Shown piece by piece: positions 49,997-59,499 of a stretch of 64,000 nucleotides of DNA. The DNA lies in contig NZ_JAJEKE010000014.1 in NCBI RefSeq assembly GCF_024363565.1, positions 50,027 through 114,026 on the forward strand, given 5' to 3'. The position numbers and the translations under genes are program-made. Under the pieces are notes generated by a model. The model worked only from the letters and a program-made list of their open reading frames with translations, searched no databases and was not told where the DNA came from. Source of the stretch: Lutispora saccharofermentans. GTDB lineage: Bacteria > Bacillota > Clostridia > Lutisporales > Lutisporaceae. Positions within the stretch are counted from its first letter, which is position 1. Every line of letters starts with the position of its first letter.

Positions 49997-50500
49997 ATGC
50001 GTATTGAGCACATAAATCCTTATCGTTATGTTGTTGACCAAAATTTGATAAAGCAGCCCGAAAAAACAGAGGGCGAGATTGACGCTTTAGAAATGAAAAA
50101 ATATGAGTTGACTGAAGAAGACGTGGAAACATTGAGAAATGCGAAAGAAGCTCATAGGGTAAGAATGAATGAGCTCCTGAAAATTTCCGTCAAGCAGATA
50201 AAAGAAGAAAGAGAAAAAATGAAAGTTATGCTGACATGCTTGGAAATTTCAAGGCGGATTGCAGCAGGCGATAAAGTCCCGCAGGCAGACCATCAATATT
50301 TGATGAAGCATGATCCGGCGCTTTATGCCAGGTCGATTATAAGGCGTTTTCCGAAACAGAATCCTTATGAGTATAAACGGATTTCTGAGGATGACAGGTG
50401 CAAAGGCAAGCCGCAAGCCGGCGCTGCAGATGGGGCTGAGCCGCCGCTTTCATCACCTTCCGAGGCTGCCGAAGCGGTATCAATAACGGTACCGACATAA
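49997..50500 (+). CDS. Hypothetical charged helical protein
   Basis: 167 residues. A central region (about 40-85, rich in Glu/Lys with few breaks) is likely to be a coiled coil or long helix, followed by a globular-looking segment (ISRRIAAGDKVPQADHQYLMKHDPALY) and a low-complexity Ala/Pro/Ser tail. AGGAGAGG precedes ATG 49997. No family was recognised. The gene is between the surface-protein island and the sigma-54 operon. Confidence 0.5.
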   Translation: MRIEHINPYRYVVDQNLIKQPEKTEGEIDALEMKKYELTEEDVETLRNAKEAHRVRMNELLKISVKQIKEEREKMKVMLTCLEISRRIAAGDKVPQADHQYLMKHDPALYARSIIRRFPKQNPYEYKRISEDDRCKGKPQAGAADGAEPPLSSPSEAAEAVSITVPT

Positions 50501-50551
50501 AGCTCATTAGTTATGAACAGAATAATGATAGGAATATATAAGTCATAGTTT

Positions 50552-50589
50552 AATACCCTATAATGCCAGAATGGTCATTATAGGGTATT
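50552..50589. terminator. Perfect 14-bp inverted repeat between convergent genes
   Basis: AATACCCTATAATG (50552-50565) and CATTATAGGGTATT (50576-50589) with a 10-base loop. It lies between the convergent genes at 49997 and 50684. No long U-tract follows on either strand. Confidence 0.5.
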
Positions 50590-50683
50590 GATATCAGGGG
50601 TTAAAATATTTGCATTGCTGCAAAAAGGTATTAGTTGAATATTTTCTTATAATATACGACGATGTATAATGCATAGAAGCATA

Positions 50684-51895
50684 TTATAGATATTCTTTTA
50701 ATAATCCGGAGAAATCGTTTTCATCCAGCAATCCGCATTTTTGATAAGCCTTAAGCTTAATTTTATTAAGCAGTTCATTTTTTTGTTCTTCGTTTAACGA
50801 AACATGATATTTTTCAAGCCAATGATCGATGGAAGGAGAGCCGCTGTGCTTGCCCAATACGATTTCCGTAGGATCATGCCCCACCAGTTCCGGCAAATAT
50901 GGACTTACCAAGAGCGGATTGGTATTCTTGACATTTTCATACCAGCCGGCAACAATTCCCGATTCAATTTTAAAGATATTTTCTCCGATGATCCCGCGAT
51001 TTGCCCTTACAGGGAAGTTTACCATGCTCCTGAACAATTTGGAGAGAGGATAAATCTGTGAGTAATTCAATCCGATATTCACATCGTACATGGTAAGCAA
51101 TGCCATTGCTATATCCTCGTAGGAAGCGTTGCCTGCCCGCTCTCCGGCGGCTGAAATTGTAGTATGCACAACATCGGCACCTGCTGCAAGGCCCATAATG
51201 CTATTTGCACTTCCCAGGCCGAAATCGTCATGGAAATGCAATTCAATAGGCTTTTTGATTCGCTCCTTTACTATATCTACAAGAAAAGGTACCGTATGGG
51301 GAGCCAGTCCGCCCATTGTATCCACTATAGCCAGCGCATCCATATAACCGTCGGCAGCGACCTTTTCTACCAGGCTTAATACCCAATCTATATTGGCCCT
51401 CGTCATGTCGATGGGGAAGAACACAGTATACAGTCCTGCCTCATGTGCCGCTTGGGTGGCTTTTATCGATAAGTCAACTGCTTTATCAAGCGTCCAGCCA
51501 TATGCCTCCCGAATCATCTGCTCATTAGACGGGATTTCAATTACAATCCCCTTTACACCGCAATCTGCAGCTCGTTTGACATCTTCGACCATACATCTTG
51601 CAAAGCCAAAAATCTCCGGACCCAGATTTCTCTTTACTATTTCCTTAATAGCGTCAGAATCCTGCTTGGATACGGCAGGCATGCCTGCTTCAATTCTATG
51701 GATGCCAACCTCGGCCATTTTCTCCGCCAGCCTTATCTTCTGTTCAGCAGTCATAACTAATCCGGCTTGCTGTTCCCCGTCGCGCAATGTAACGTCATGG
51801 ATCTTGATTTTATCCTTGAATTTCAAGTTTTCTCTAACAATGTCCAAAAAGTTCCAACTGCTTGTATACCATTTATCAGATATATATTTTTCCAT
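50684..51895 (-). CDS. DRE-TIM metallolyase (isopropylmalate/homocitrate synthase-like, HMGL family)
   Basis: 403 residues with the HMGL-like TIM barrel: VTLRDGEQQAG (about residues 22-32, Arg and Asp metal/catalytic), ELHFHDDFG (about 205-213, H-x-H metal ligands), AAGERAGN and LGKHSG (near 350). It lacks the C-terminal leucine-binding regulatory domain, so it is not a standard LeuA. It could be an aldolase or a Claisen-type lyase/synthase acting on a 2-oxo acid. ATG 51895 follows GGAGG. It is last in the operon, 81 bases after the UxaA-like gene. Confidence 0.8.
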   Translation of the reverse strand: MEKYISDKWYTSSWNFLDIVRENLKFKDKIKIHDVTLRDGEQQAGLVMTAEQKIRLAEKMAEVGIHRIEAGMPAVSKQDSDAIKEIVKRNLGPEIFGFARCMVEDVKRAADCGVKGIVIEIPSNEQMIREAYGWTLDKAVDLSIKATQAAHEAGLYTVFFPIDMTRANIDWVLSLVEKVAADGYMDALAIVDTMGGLAPHTVPFLVDIVKERIKKPIELHFHDDFGLGSANSIMGLAAGADVVHTTISAAGERAGNASYEDIAMALLTMYDVNIGLNYSQIYPLSKLFRSMVNFPVRANRGIIGENIFKIESGIVAGWYENVKNTNPLLVSPYLPELVGHDPTEIVLGKHSGSPSIDHWLEKYHVSLNEEQKNELLNKIKLKAYQKCGLLDENDFSGLLKEYL

Positions 51896-51976
51896 TTTTT
51901 CTTCCTCCGTGTTTATTTTGTTTAGTAGGGCGGACAGCCGGCATGCACCAGCTATCCAAATCAAATATCAAGCAGA

Positions 51977-53137
51977 TTAAATAAATCTGCAAATTCTATC
52001 GATACAGATATCGGAAAAGCCAAAAGCTTCTGCCTTGGTTATCTTGCCGTTGGCTACTTCTACCAGCTCATTCAGCAAAATACCGCCCATTTCCTCAATG
52101 GACTTTTCGCCGCTGATAATAGCGCTGACATCAATATCCATATTATCGATCATATTTTGATAGGTGGCTTCATTGCCTGTAACCTTAATGACTGGTGCCA
52201 ATGCATTCCCGGTAGGAGTGCCTCTTCCGGTGGTAAACACGATTATTTGACATCCTCCCGCAATCATGGCAGTCACTGAAGCGATATCATATCCGGGGGT
52301 ATCCATGATTATGGCTCCGGTTTCTGTAGGGATTTCAGCATATTTGACAACCTCTACAACGGGTCTTGTGCCTCCTTTATAAATACAGCCTAAGGATTTT
52401 TCTTCAATAGTGGAAAGACCGCCTTCCTTATTGCCTGGGGTAGGCTGACCCGTTCTCAGATCCTGATTGGCTCCTGCTAAATGGGTTTCATAATCACGGC
52501 AGATGGCGATTATCTGGTCGTGAATTTCTTTGCTTGCAGCCCTGCGTGCAAGAATATGCTCTGCCCCTACAAACTCAGGAGTTTCACTCATCATAGTAGA
52601 AGCGCCCAGATCAACCAAACGATCGCTCAGGTTGCCAACGGCAGGATTAGCAGACAATCCGGAAGTCGCATCGGAGCCGCCGCACTCAATGCCCATCATG
52701 AGTCCAGAGATATCATGCGGCTCCCTTGTCAGTTTGGAAGCATCTTCGGCCATGGCTCGAGCGACTTTGACCGCCTTATTGATGGTGTTGACAGTCCCGC
52801 CTTCATCCTGGATGCCAAAAGAGACAACAGGTTTATTTGTAATTTTTTCAATTGAAGCTTTTACACTTTTATGTGAATGGTTTTCGCATCCCAGGCCTAT
52901 TACAACTACACCATAAACGTTAGGATTTGCTGCAAAGCCTGTAATAACCCTCTGTGTGATGTCTTCATTCCCTTTTACTTCAGCGCATCCGGCCTGCATT
53001 ATAATATTTACGCTTCCTTTTACCTGAGAAGCGATGATCCTGCTGGTTTCACTGGCACATGCGCAGGTAGGGAGTATAAGAACATGGTTTCTGATACCGA
53101 CTTTTCCGTCGGGTCTTTTATATCCCATAAAAATCAT
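51977..53137 (-). CDS. UxaA-family dehydratase, large C-terminal part
   Basis: 386 residues matching the catalytic portion of altronate/galactarate dehydratases and related lyases: GYKRPDGKVGIRNHVL at the start, CACASETS, VVIGLGCENHS (about residues 77-87) and GIECGGSDATSG (about 150-161). Conserved Cys residues may hold iron. It should dehydrate a sugar acid or related hydroxy acid. The N-terminal SAF part is a separate gene 12 bases upstream, so the enzyme is split into two subunits, as in SuyAB or some UxaA. Confidence 0.85.
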   Translation of the reverse strand: MIFMGYKRPDGKVGIRNHVLILPTCACASETSRIIASQVKGSVNIIMQAGCAEVKGNEDITQRVITGFAANPNVYGVVVIGLGCENHSHKSVKASIEKITNKPVVSFGIQDEGGTVNTINKAVKVARAMAEDASKLTREPHDISGLMMGIECGGSDATSGLSANPAVGNLSDRLVDLGASTMMSETPEFVGAEHILARRAASKEIHDQIIAICRDYETHLAGANQDLRTGQPTPGNKEGGLSTIEEKSLGCIYKGGTRPVVEVVKYAEIPTETGAIIMDTPGYDIASVTAMIAGGCQIIVFTTGRGTPTGNALAPVIKVTGNEATYQNMIDNMDIDVSAIISGEKSIEEMGGILLNELVEVANGKITKAEAFGFSDICIDRICRFI

Positions 53138-53149
53138 AACTAATTCCTC

Positions 53150-53446
53150 CTATTTCATTTCTGTAGCATAATCTCTCGGAAGGCTCATAATATTCAAATG
53201 AGATACAAAAGCTCCCGCAACAATGTTTTTGGTTGCCGCTCCGATAATTTCTCCATATTTTATTACAGCTTCCTTGTGGGCTATGGGGGCAACCGCTGCT
53301 TTGTTCCATATCGGAATGTCATCTGCAGCAGTAATCGTATGCATATTTTCATCTTTAAAATATGCAATAGTCTGCCCTTTTTTGATTTCGCATGTTACTG
53401 TAACAACATTATCCTTGCTGTTTAGCATGATTGAATTTGCTTTCAT
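53150..53446 (-). CDS. UxaA-family dehydratase, small SAF-domain subunit
   Basis: 98 residues with the SAF fold: MLNSKDNVVTVTCEIKKGQTI at the start, then APIAHKEAVIKYGEIIGAATKNI, the usual H-K-x-A motif of UxaA N-terminal domains. It pairs with the large subunit encoded 12 bases downstream. ATG 53446 has AAAGGAG. Confidence 0.85.
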   Translation of the reverse strand: MKANSIMLNSKDNVVTVTCEIKKGQTIAYFKDENMHTITAADDIPIWNKAAVAPIAHKEAVIKYGEIIGAATKNIVAGAFVSHLNIMSLPRDYATEMK

Positions 53447-53530
53447 CGTTTTCTCCTTTCGCACTGCATCTTTCAGCAGTAATGACCAATATATCAGGCT
53501 TGGTTCCTTCAACTGAATTTATAAATATAT

Positions 53531-54529
53531 TTATGCTTCTGCTGTTTTCTCGACCTTGCCAAATTTAGCTTCAAATGCCTCCATCCCTGTCTTGGGGGAC
53601 CCAAACTTTTTGGCAGCAAATGTGGTGACCAATGGTGTCAAAATTGTGGTTACAATAACCGCAGCAGCAATCTGTGTAGTGGCTATCTCCACGAGTGAGG
53701 CATATGCAGGGGCAACCAAAGCGACAGCAGCCGGTGTGGCAACAGAATTTCCCGCAGCGCTGGAGGCTGCTGCCGCAGCATATCCGGGACGATGGTTGAT
53801 ATAACGGTCGGCAAAAAACATCGGAATGCCGCTAACAACAACGACTAAAACTCCCAACAGGACACCCGAGAATCCCGCAGAAACAACGTTAGTAAGCTTG
53901 ATGCCTGCGCCCAGTCCAAATGCAAAGAAAGGGATTAGAATGGCGAGGCCGGGAGCAAGGAATTCTTTTATTTTATGATCAAGGTTTCCCAGGATACATC
54001 CGAATAGAATAGGAGAAATTGCTGCCATCAAGCTCATAAACGGGATATCTGCCATGCCTGTAGCACCTAATGCAATTAATGTCAGGAACGGTCCATCGTT
54101 TATATTCATGACAGCCTGGGAAGCGATGTCGATGGAATCGCCGAACTCACCTGCCAAAGCCATGAAGAGACCGCCATTTGAGTTTGTTACGCTGCTGATA
54201 ATAGCTAAAGAAGAAATGCCAAGAAAGCCGGCAGGTCCGCATAATTTGGCAACCGCATAACCGAACAGGGCTCCTGCAAGGAACTTTGTTAAAAGCAAAA
54301 CGCCGCCGCGTTTGATAGCTTCAGGAGCATTTCTAAAATCGATCTGTGCACCTACGCACACCAAGAAGAAAGCAATGGCGGGAGTTGCTGCTGCTTTAGA
54401 AAAGAATGCGCTGTGCAAGCCGCCCAAGGCCATGATTTCCGGGAAAAATGTGTTGATCACAGCTCCTAAAAGCAATGGAACTACCATGAGCCCTCCAGGA
54501 ACCTTTTTTACACTATCTAATATTTTCAT
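53531..54529 (-). CDS. KdgT-family permease (2-keto-3-deoxygluconate permease-like)
   Basis: 332 residues with about ten membrane segments and KdgT features: MKILDSVKKVPGGLMVVPLLLGA at the N-terminus, SVTNSNGGLFMALAGEFGD in the middle, and NSVATPAAVALVAP. KdgT imports 2-keto-3-deoxygluconate by proton symport; the substrate here may be a different acid. ATG 54529 is preferred since GGAGG lies upstream and the longer frame would include the promoter. It heads the operon and is preceded by a sigma-54 promoter. Confidence 0.85.
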   Translation of the reverse strand: MKILDSVKKVPGGLMVVPLLLGAVINTFFPEIMALGGLHSAFFSKAAATPAIAFFLVCVGAQIDFRNAPEAIKRGGVLLLTKFLAGALFGYAVAKLCGPAGFLGISSLAIISSVTNSNGGLFMALAGEFGDSIDIASQAVMNINDGPFLTLIALGATGMADIPFMSLMAAISPILFGCILGNLDHKIKEFLAPGLAILIPFFAFGLGAGIKLTNVVSAGFSGVLLGVLVVVVSGIPMFFADRYINHRPGYAAAAASSAAGNSVATPAAVALVAPAYASLVEIATTQIAAAVIVTTILTPLVTTFAAKKFGSPKTGMEAFEAKFGKVEKTAEA

Positions 54530-54613
54530 AATAACCAAAACCTCCAAATCATATCTTTTGATAGGCAGCCTATTTTTTGAAGATAATATACTTTGACCGG
54601 TCATAATCATTGT

Positions 54614-54630
54614 GAGCAATTATCATGCCA
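54614..54630 (-). promoter_or_regulatory. Sigma-54 (-24/-12) promoter of the permease/dehydratase operon
   Basis: On the minus strand, TGGCAT-GATAA-TTGCTC runs from 54630 to 54614. GG and GC are separated by 10 bases, matching TGGCAC-N5-TTGC. It would start transcription near 54604, about 75 bases before ATG 54529. The PrpR-like activator encoded next door is a sigma-54 type activator, which strongly supports this. Confidence 0.8.
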
Positions 54631-54752
54631 ATCGAAAACAAAACAGTGTCCGGTAAATCACATGATCATATGGTTTGTCAGAAAAATAGCAAATTCTCTG
54701 CTTAAATAAATGAAAAGTAAATGCTTAAATATATAAACATATTTTTATAGAA

Positions 54753-54813
54753 TCCAAATCAAATATGGCAATATACAACACAAACTGTCGCATATTGCCA
54801 TATTTGATTTGGA
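54753..54813. promoter_or_regulatory. 22-bp perfect inverted repeat, candidate activator site or terminator
   Basis: Bases 54753-54774 and 54792-54813 are perfect complements around a 17-base loop; the core is ATATGGCAATAT. It lies 123-183 bases upstream of the -24/-12 promoter, where enhancer sites for sigma-54 activators sit, and 10 bases after the activator gene. On the minus strand the stem is followed by TTCTATAAAAATA, with no U-tract, so an enhancer fits better than a terminator. Confidence 0.6.
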
Positions 54814-54823
54814 ATATTGAATG

Positions 54824-56728
54824 CTACAGATCATATGCTTTAATTTTTCTGATCAATGTCGTTCTGTCGATACCAAGCTGTTGTGCTGCATGGGTTCTAT
54901 TGCCATTATTTTGCTGCAGCGCAGCCTTTATTGCCTCGATTTCCATCATGCATAGTGTCTGTTCAGCTTTCCCTATTTCCTTAGCTTCATCGTAATGCAT
55001 ACAATCTTCAATAAATGGAATCATTTCATCACCTACAATTCCGCTTGCTGTAAGCACCGATAATTTTTCTATTATATTTTCCAGTTCTCTGATATTGCCT
55101 GGCCAATTATAATTCTCCATCAACTCAATGACTCCCGGGGAAAATCCTTCTATCCGGCAGTTCAATTTTTTATTCATCTTATCTCTCAGCTTTTCCATCA
55201 GGATCTTGATATCGCCTTCTCTTTTCCTTAAGGGGGGCAGGCCGAGATTCAGCACATTCAGCCGGTAATATAGGTCCTGACGATAATTGCCTTTCTGCAT
55301 TTCCTTATATAGATCTTTATTGGTTGCAGCTATGACCCTTACATCGACCGGAATCACCCGGTTATCTCCGATCCGCATCACCTCATGCTCTTGCAAAACG
55401 CGCAGCAGCTTGGTTTGCATATTTATATCGATCTCTCCGATTTCATCTAAAAAAATAGTCCCCTTGTGAGCAAGTTCGAATAGCCCGACTTTACCTTCTT
55501 TTTTTGCTCCTGTAAAAGCGCCTTCTTTATATCCAAATAGTTCGCTTTCCAACAGGCTGGATGATAATGCCGAACAATTAATAGCCACAAATGGATTATT
55601 TCTGCGTCTGCTTTCACTATGAATAGACTGAGCAAATAATTCCTTACCCGTGCCGGTCTCTCCTGTAATCAGCACGGTAGAATCGATATGACTGTATGCT
55701 TTGGCTAGCTGAATGGCATAACGGATAGCTGAGCTCTCCCCTATAATATCATCAAACCTGTATTTGGCAGTTAGTCCTCTTTGTGCTAAATCTCTTCTCA
55801 GATTGCTTCCCATGGTCACAATTTCTGCAGCCTTTTGAATGAAAGCAATAGCACCCTTAATCTCGGAGTTTACCACCATAGGAACGCGATCAACTATTAC
55901 AGAGTCCCCAAAATAGTTTTCTGTGCTTCCAAACTCAGCTTTTTTAGTTTTAATTATATTGTTTAATTGTAACTGCGGAAGCATTTTGCAGCTTTTCTGG
56001 CCGACGCATGATCTTTCATCTATTCGGAAAATCTGCTCTGCTGTAGGGTTAACATTGATGATTTCGTCTGCATGATTTACCACCACTATGCCGCTTTTTG
56101 AAAAGTCCAGCACGGTCTTAAGCAGTTCATGCCTGTTTTTTTCACGCCTCTTAGCATAAAACAAAGAAAGGGCAGTATCCATTGCTTGCTTGACAGAAGG
56201 CTTTTGTGAACGAAGCATCTCGTATTGAATATTATAGTCTTCCAGATATTTTGTGATTTCAATTCCCCAGCTTCCGCCGATCAAAAGCTTCATGCCATCT
56301 TCAATAGCGCATTGTGTCTGATAAGAAAATTCATTCATGTTATTTACTTGATAATAATGAAAATCAAGCTTTAGCATTTTGTTGATCCTTTGACATCCAT
56401 ATATGAAATCTTTGCTCTCCACAATACCGATTGGTTGCTTAAAATCTTTATATTTGTATAGCACTTCCAAAAACTCATATCCTGTTAAAGCGATGCTTAC
56501 CACTTCAACATCAATTGTATTTCTGATCTCTTTTGCCAGATTGCCGCGGGAGATCACTATTTCTACACCCTTTTTTTTCATGCTGCGTGCTACTTCTGTC
56601 ACGTTGGCTGAGCTGATCTTTTCTATAATAATGCCTATATCGGCTTCATCAGCGATCTCCTGTGCAAATTTTAAAAGCTCATCATATGGTAAAAGCACTG
56701 CTATCTTATTATCTATATTTTCTTTCAT
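54824..56728 (-). CDS. PrpR-type sigma-54-dependent transcriptional activator
   Basis: 634 residues: an N-terminal PrpR_N sensor domain (about 1-185), a PAS domain (about 200-310), an AAA+ domain with Walker A GETGTGKE (about 356-363) and GAFTGA (about 415-420), and a Fis-type HTH (about 600-634, GNRTHAAQQLGIDRTTLIRKI). It would sense a small ligand and activate sigma-54 RNA polymerase at the promoter at 54614-54630. It is encoded on the same strand just upstream of the operon it likely controls. Confidence 0.92.
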   Translation of the reverse strand: MKENIDNKIAVLLPYDELLKFAQEIADEADIGIIIEKISSANVTEVARSMKKKGVEIVISRGNLAKEIRNTIDVEVVSIALTGYEFLEVLYKYKDFKQPIGIVESKDFIYGCQRINKMLKLDFHYYQVNNMNEFSYQTQCAIEDGMKLLIGGSWGIEITKYLEDYNIQYEMLRSQKPSVKQAMDTALSLFYAKRREKNRHELLKTVLDFSKSGIVVVNHADEIINVNPTAEQIFRIDERSCVGQKSCKMLPQLQLNNIIKTKKAEFGSTENYFGDSVIVDRVPMVVNSEIKGAIAFIQKAAEIVTMGSNLRRDLAQRGLTAKYRFDDIIGESSAIRYAIQLAKAYSHIDSTVLITGETGTGKELFAQSIHSESRRRNNPFVAINCSALSSSLLESELFGYKEGAFTGAKKEGKVGLFELAHKGTIFLDEIGEIDINMQTKLLRVLQEHEVMRIGDNRVIPVDVRVIAATNKDLYKEMQKGNYRQDLYYRLNVLNLGLPPLRKREGDIKILMEKLRDKMNKKLNCRIEGFSPGVIELMENYNWPGNIRELENIIEKLSVLTASGIVGDEMIPFIEDCMHYDEAKEIGKAEQTLCMMEIEAIKAALQQNNGNRTHAAQQLGIDRTTLIRKIKAYDL

Positions 56729-56969
56729 ATGCGCATCTCCTTTAGCGAAAACAGACGATATTTGTCGATTAACTTGATTTTATGATAGTTTAATATATAT
56801 TACAATATTTATGACTTCAAATACATAAATTGGAGAGCCCTTGCTTCATTTGGGCAAGGATCAAAAGCAATAAATAAGCTGTTTTTAAAATAGCAATAAT
56901 AAGGGATAATAAGATGGTAAGCTTTATGATATTATCAGACAATGATTATATATTTTAGGTGGTGCAGGG

Positions 56970-58145
56970 ATGAATAAATACTTCGTTGATTTGCATGTAC
57001 ATATAGGCCGTTCGTCCGGCGGGAAAGAAATAAAGAAAGCAACGGCAAATAACCTTACCTTTGAGAACATAGCTTATGAATCCTACAGGAAAGGCATAGA
57101 TGTTATAGGTGTCGTTGACTGCATATCTCCATATATACTGGAGGATATCAACGGCCTTGTTTCAAGAGGAGAATTGGTGGAAAAGAACGGGGGAGGCATG
57201 GAGTACAGAGGCAGGCAAAGTCTTATGCTGGGGGCGGAAATCGAAACCCACGAAAAGCATGGTTGCAGCTCCCACTCACTATGCTTTTTCCCCACATTGA
57301 AGCACATCACGGACTTTTCGGATGAAATGAGCAAGCATATCAAAAATATCAGATCTTTCAGCCTGATGAGCCGGTTGACGGGCCAGGAGCTATTCGATAT
57401 CGTCGATGAGTTTGGGGGCGTATACATACCGGCTCATGCCTTTACTCCGCACAAAAGCTTCTACGGCAACTGCTGCAAATCGCTGCATGAAATATTTGAC
57501 GACAGATCCTTTGGAAGGATACCGGCGGTAGAATTGGGCTTGAGTGCAGATTCGATGATGGCAAGCCAGCTCAGCGAATTGGATGGCAAGACCTTTATCA
57601 GCAACTCTGATGCTCACTCATTGCCCAAGATGGGAAGAGAGTACAATATATTTGAGATGGAGGATGCGAGCTATACAGAAGTTTTAAAGGCTCTCTGGAA
57701 TAAAGACGGAAGAAGGATCGTTGCTAATTACGGGCTGAATCCCAAACTGGGCAAATATCATCGCAGCTATTGCGAGATATGCGATAAGGTCATTAAGGGG
57801 GAGCCTCCGGTATTAAAGTGCCCTGCCTCGGATAAGCACAGAGTGGTGGTAGGGGCCCGGGATAGGCTGGAGGTCATCAAAGACAGGGATGAGCCTGATA
57901 TGACCGGCAGGCCAACCTACAACTATCAGATACCTCTTGAGTTTCTTCCCAAGGTAGGGCCCAAAACCATAGATAAGCTGATAGAGCATTTTGGCAGTGA
58001 AATGAAGGTCATTCATGAGGCAAGCTTCGAGGAGATTGCAAAGGTCGTTAAGGAAGATATGGCCAGGAATATAGTTCTAGCCAGAGAGGGCAAACTGGAC
58101 ATCAATGTAGGCGGCGGCGGAGTATACGGCAGGATAGAGGTGTAG
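56970..58145 (+). CDS. EndoQ-like DNA endonuclease (PHP domain)
   Basis: 391 residues. An N-terminal PHP domain (FVDLHVHIGRSS, VGVVDC-type IGVVDC, and FISNSDAHS about 211-219) is followed by a Cys4 zinc knuckle (CEICDKVIKGEPPVLKCPASDKH) and a helix-hairpin-helix-like end (LPKVGPKTIDKLIEHFGSE). EndoQ nicks DNA 5' to uracil, hypoxanthine and abasic sites. It stands alone with its own GTGGTG site before ATG 56970. Confidence 0.85.
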   Translation: MNKYFVDLHVHIGRSSGGKEIKKATANNLTFENIAYESYRKGIDVIGVVDCISPYILEDINGLVSRGELVEKNGGGMEYRGRQSLMLGAEIETHEKHGCSSHSLCFFPTLKHITDFSDEMSKHIKNIRSFSLMSRLTGQELFDIVDEFGGVYIPAHAFTPHKSFYGNCCKSLHEIFDDRSFGRIPAVELGLSADSMMASQLSELDGKTFISNSDAHSLPKMGREYNIFEMEDASYTEVLKALWNKDGRRIVANYGLNPKLGKYHRSYCEICDKVIKGEPPVLKCPASDKHRVVVGARDRLEVIKDRDEPDMTGRPTYNYQIPLEFLPKVGPKTIDKLIEHFGSEMKVIHEASFEEIAKVVKEDMARNIVLAREGKLDINVGGGGVYGRIEV

Positions 58146-58171
58146 AGGGAGGGAATACATAGTATTCCCTC

Positions 58172-59251
58172 TTAGCTTGAAAAGACGACTTTGTTCCGTC
58201 CCGTATGCTTCGCTTTATATAACGCCATATCTGCTCTTTCCATCAGCATGTTGAAGTCGCGGACAGGGTTAGGGTATGAAGCAACTCCGATCGACAGCGT
58301 AATGCTTATCTTGGTCTGGTTTGATAATTCTATGGGTGTGGCTTCAACGGTTTTCCGAATCCTTTCCGCTATTTCCATAGCTATTTGGGGAGGGCAATCC
58401 CCCAAAATAACGGAAAATTCTTCTCCGCCATTCCGCGAGACAATATCGGTATTACGGCATGTTTCCGTCAATATCTCGCTTACTTTTTTAAGAACTATGT
58501 CTCCTTCCTTATGTCCATAAGTGTCATTCACATTTTTGAAATAATCAATATCTATGTACAACAGCGATATAACTTCATATCTGAACTTTGTATTATCGAA
58601 GATGCTGTTGTATACCTTATCAAAGTGGCGTACATTACTCAGGCCTGTGAGGAAATCTCTGTTTGCCTCCTGCATATAACTTCTAAAAGACTCCATAAGC
58701 CCTTCTATATATATAACATAGTAGTATAATATGAATGACATGATAGAAAGGCTGATGCAGTATGACAGTATAATATTTATACGGAAATTGACATCATCGA
58801 TTATTGTTATGAAAGCGATACTGCTTATTATTTCTGATATGCCGATAGAGATCAGCCATTTCATCCTATTTTTTATTTTTAACCCTGCGATGATACAGAA
58901 AACAACCACTAATATGATTATTGTTATCCCTGTAGCAATAGAGGGCGGGTTTATGCCAAAATACAGCAGCCTGAAAACAGAAATAATTATAGCTGATAGG
59001 ATAGCTGAAGCCCAGCCCCCGCTGATTGCAGATAAAAATATTGCCAGGTTGCGGAAGTCAACAACCAGATTATTTGGAAGGTCTATACCGAAAATTATTA
59101 ATGTGACTCCCATCAATCCCCAAATACTCCCGGATAAAAGCCTGTATCTCACTGCCAGTGAAGGATTGAGGCCCGTACTCCTGAATATTTGATAAATAAT
59201 GCTGATGAAGGCAACCAACACTATTGCATTAGTTATGTAATTTTTTAACAT
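58172..59251 (-). CDS. Diguanylate cyclase with LytS-type membrane sensor
   Basis: 359 residues. The N-terminal 195 residues have about six membrane segments of the 5TM-LYT type (DFRNLAIFLSAISGGWASAI is characteristic). The C-terminal GGDEF domain has the intact active site GGEEF (about 284-288) and the substrate Asp in IDYFKNVND. It should make cyclic di-GMP in response to a membrane signal. The allosteric RxxD site is not evident. It could work with the HD-GYP protein at 30455. Confidence 0.88.
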   Translation of the reverse strand: MLKNYITNAIVLVAFISIIYQIFRSTGLNPSLAVRYRLLSGSIWGLMGVTLIIFGIDLPNNLVVDFRNLAIFLSAISGGWASAILSAIIISVFRLLYFGINPPSIATGITIIILVVVFCIIAGLKIKNRMKWLISIGISEIISSIAFITIIDDVNFRINIILSYCISLSIMSFILYYYVIYIEGLMESFRSYMQEANRDFLTGLSNVRHFDKVYNSIFDNTKFRYEVISLLYIDIDYFKNVNDTYGHKEGDIVLKKVSEILTETCRNTDIVSRNGGEEFSVILGDCPPQIAMEIAERIRKTVEATPIELSNQTKISITLSIGVASYPNPVRDFNMLMERADMALYKAKHTGRNKVVFSS

Positions 59252-59499
59252 TCAAAATAACCCCCGGTTTTTACATTACTCCTATTGCATGACTTTCATT
59301 ATACAATAAGTTTCATTATGAATAAATAGATATTTAAGAAAATATAGGACTTAATGCCTATTTCATGTCGAATGATATTTGAAAAACTTGACTAAGAATT
59401 TAAAGGATGAGAAAAGATACTGATAGATCAGGATGCTGAGTGAAGCCGGAGGCTGAGTTCCGCGGCATAGATTATGTACCATTATCATGGAGGATGGAT

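Noticed and set aside
51393..51980. 195-codon plus-strand open frame
   Set aside because: Antisense to the DRE-TIM metallolyase, which has clear catalytic motifs; no ribosome binding site or recognisable domain.
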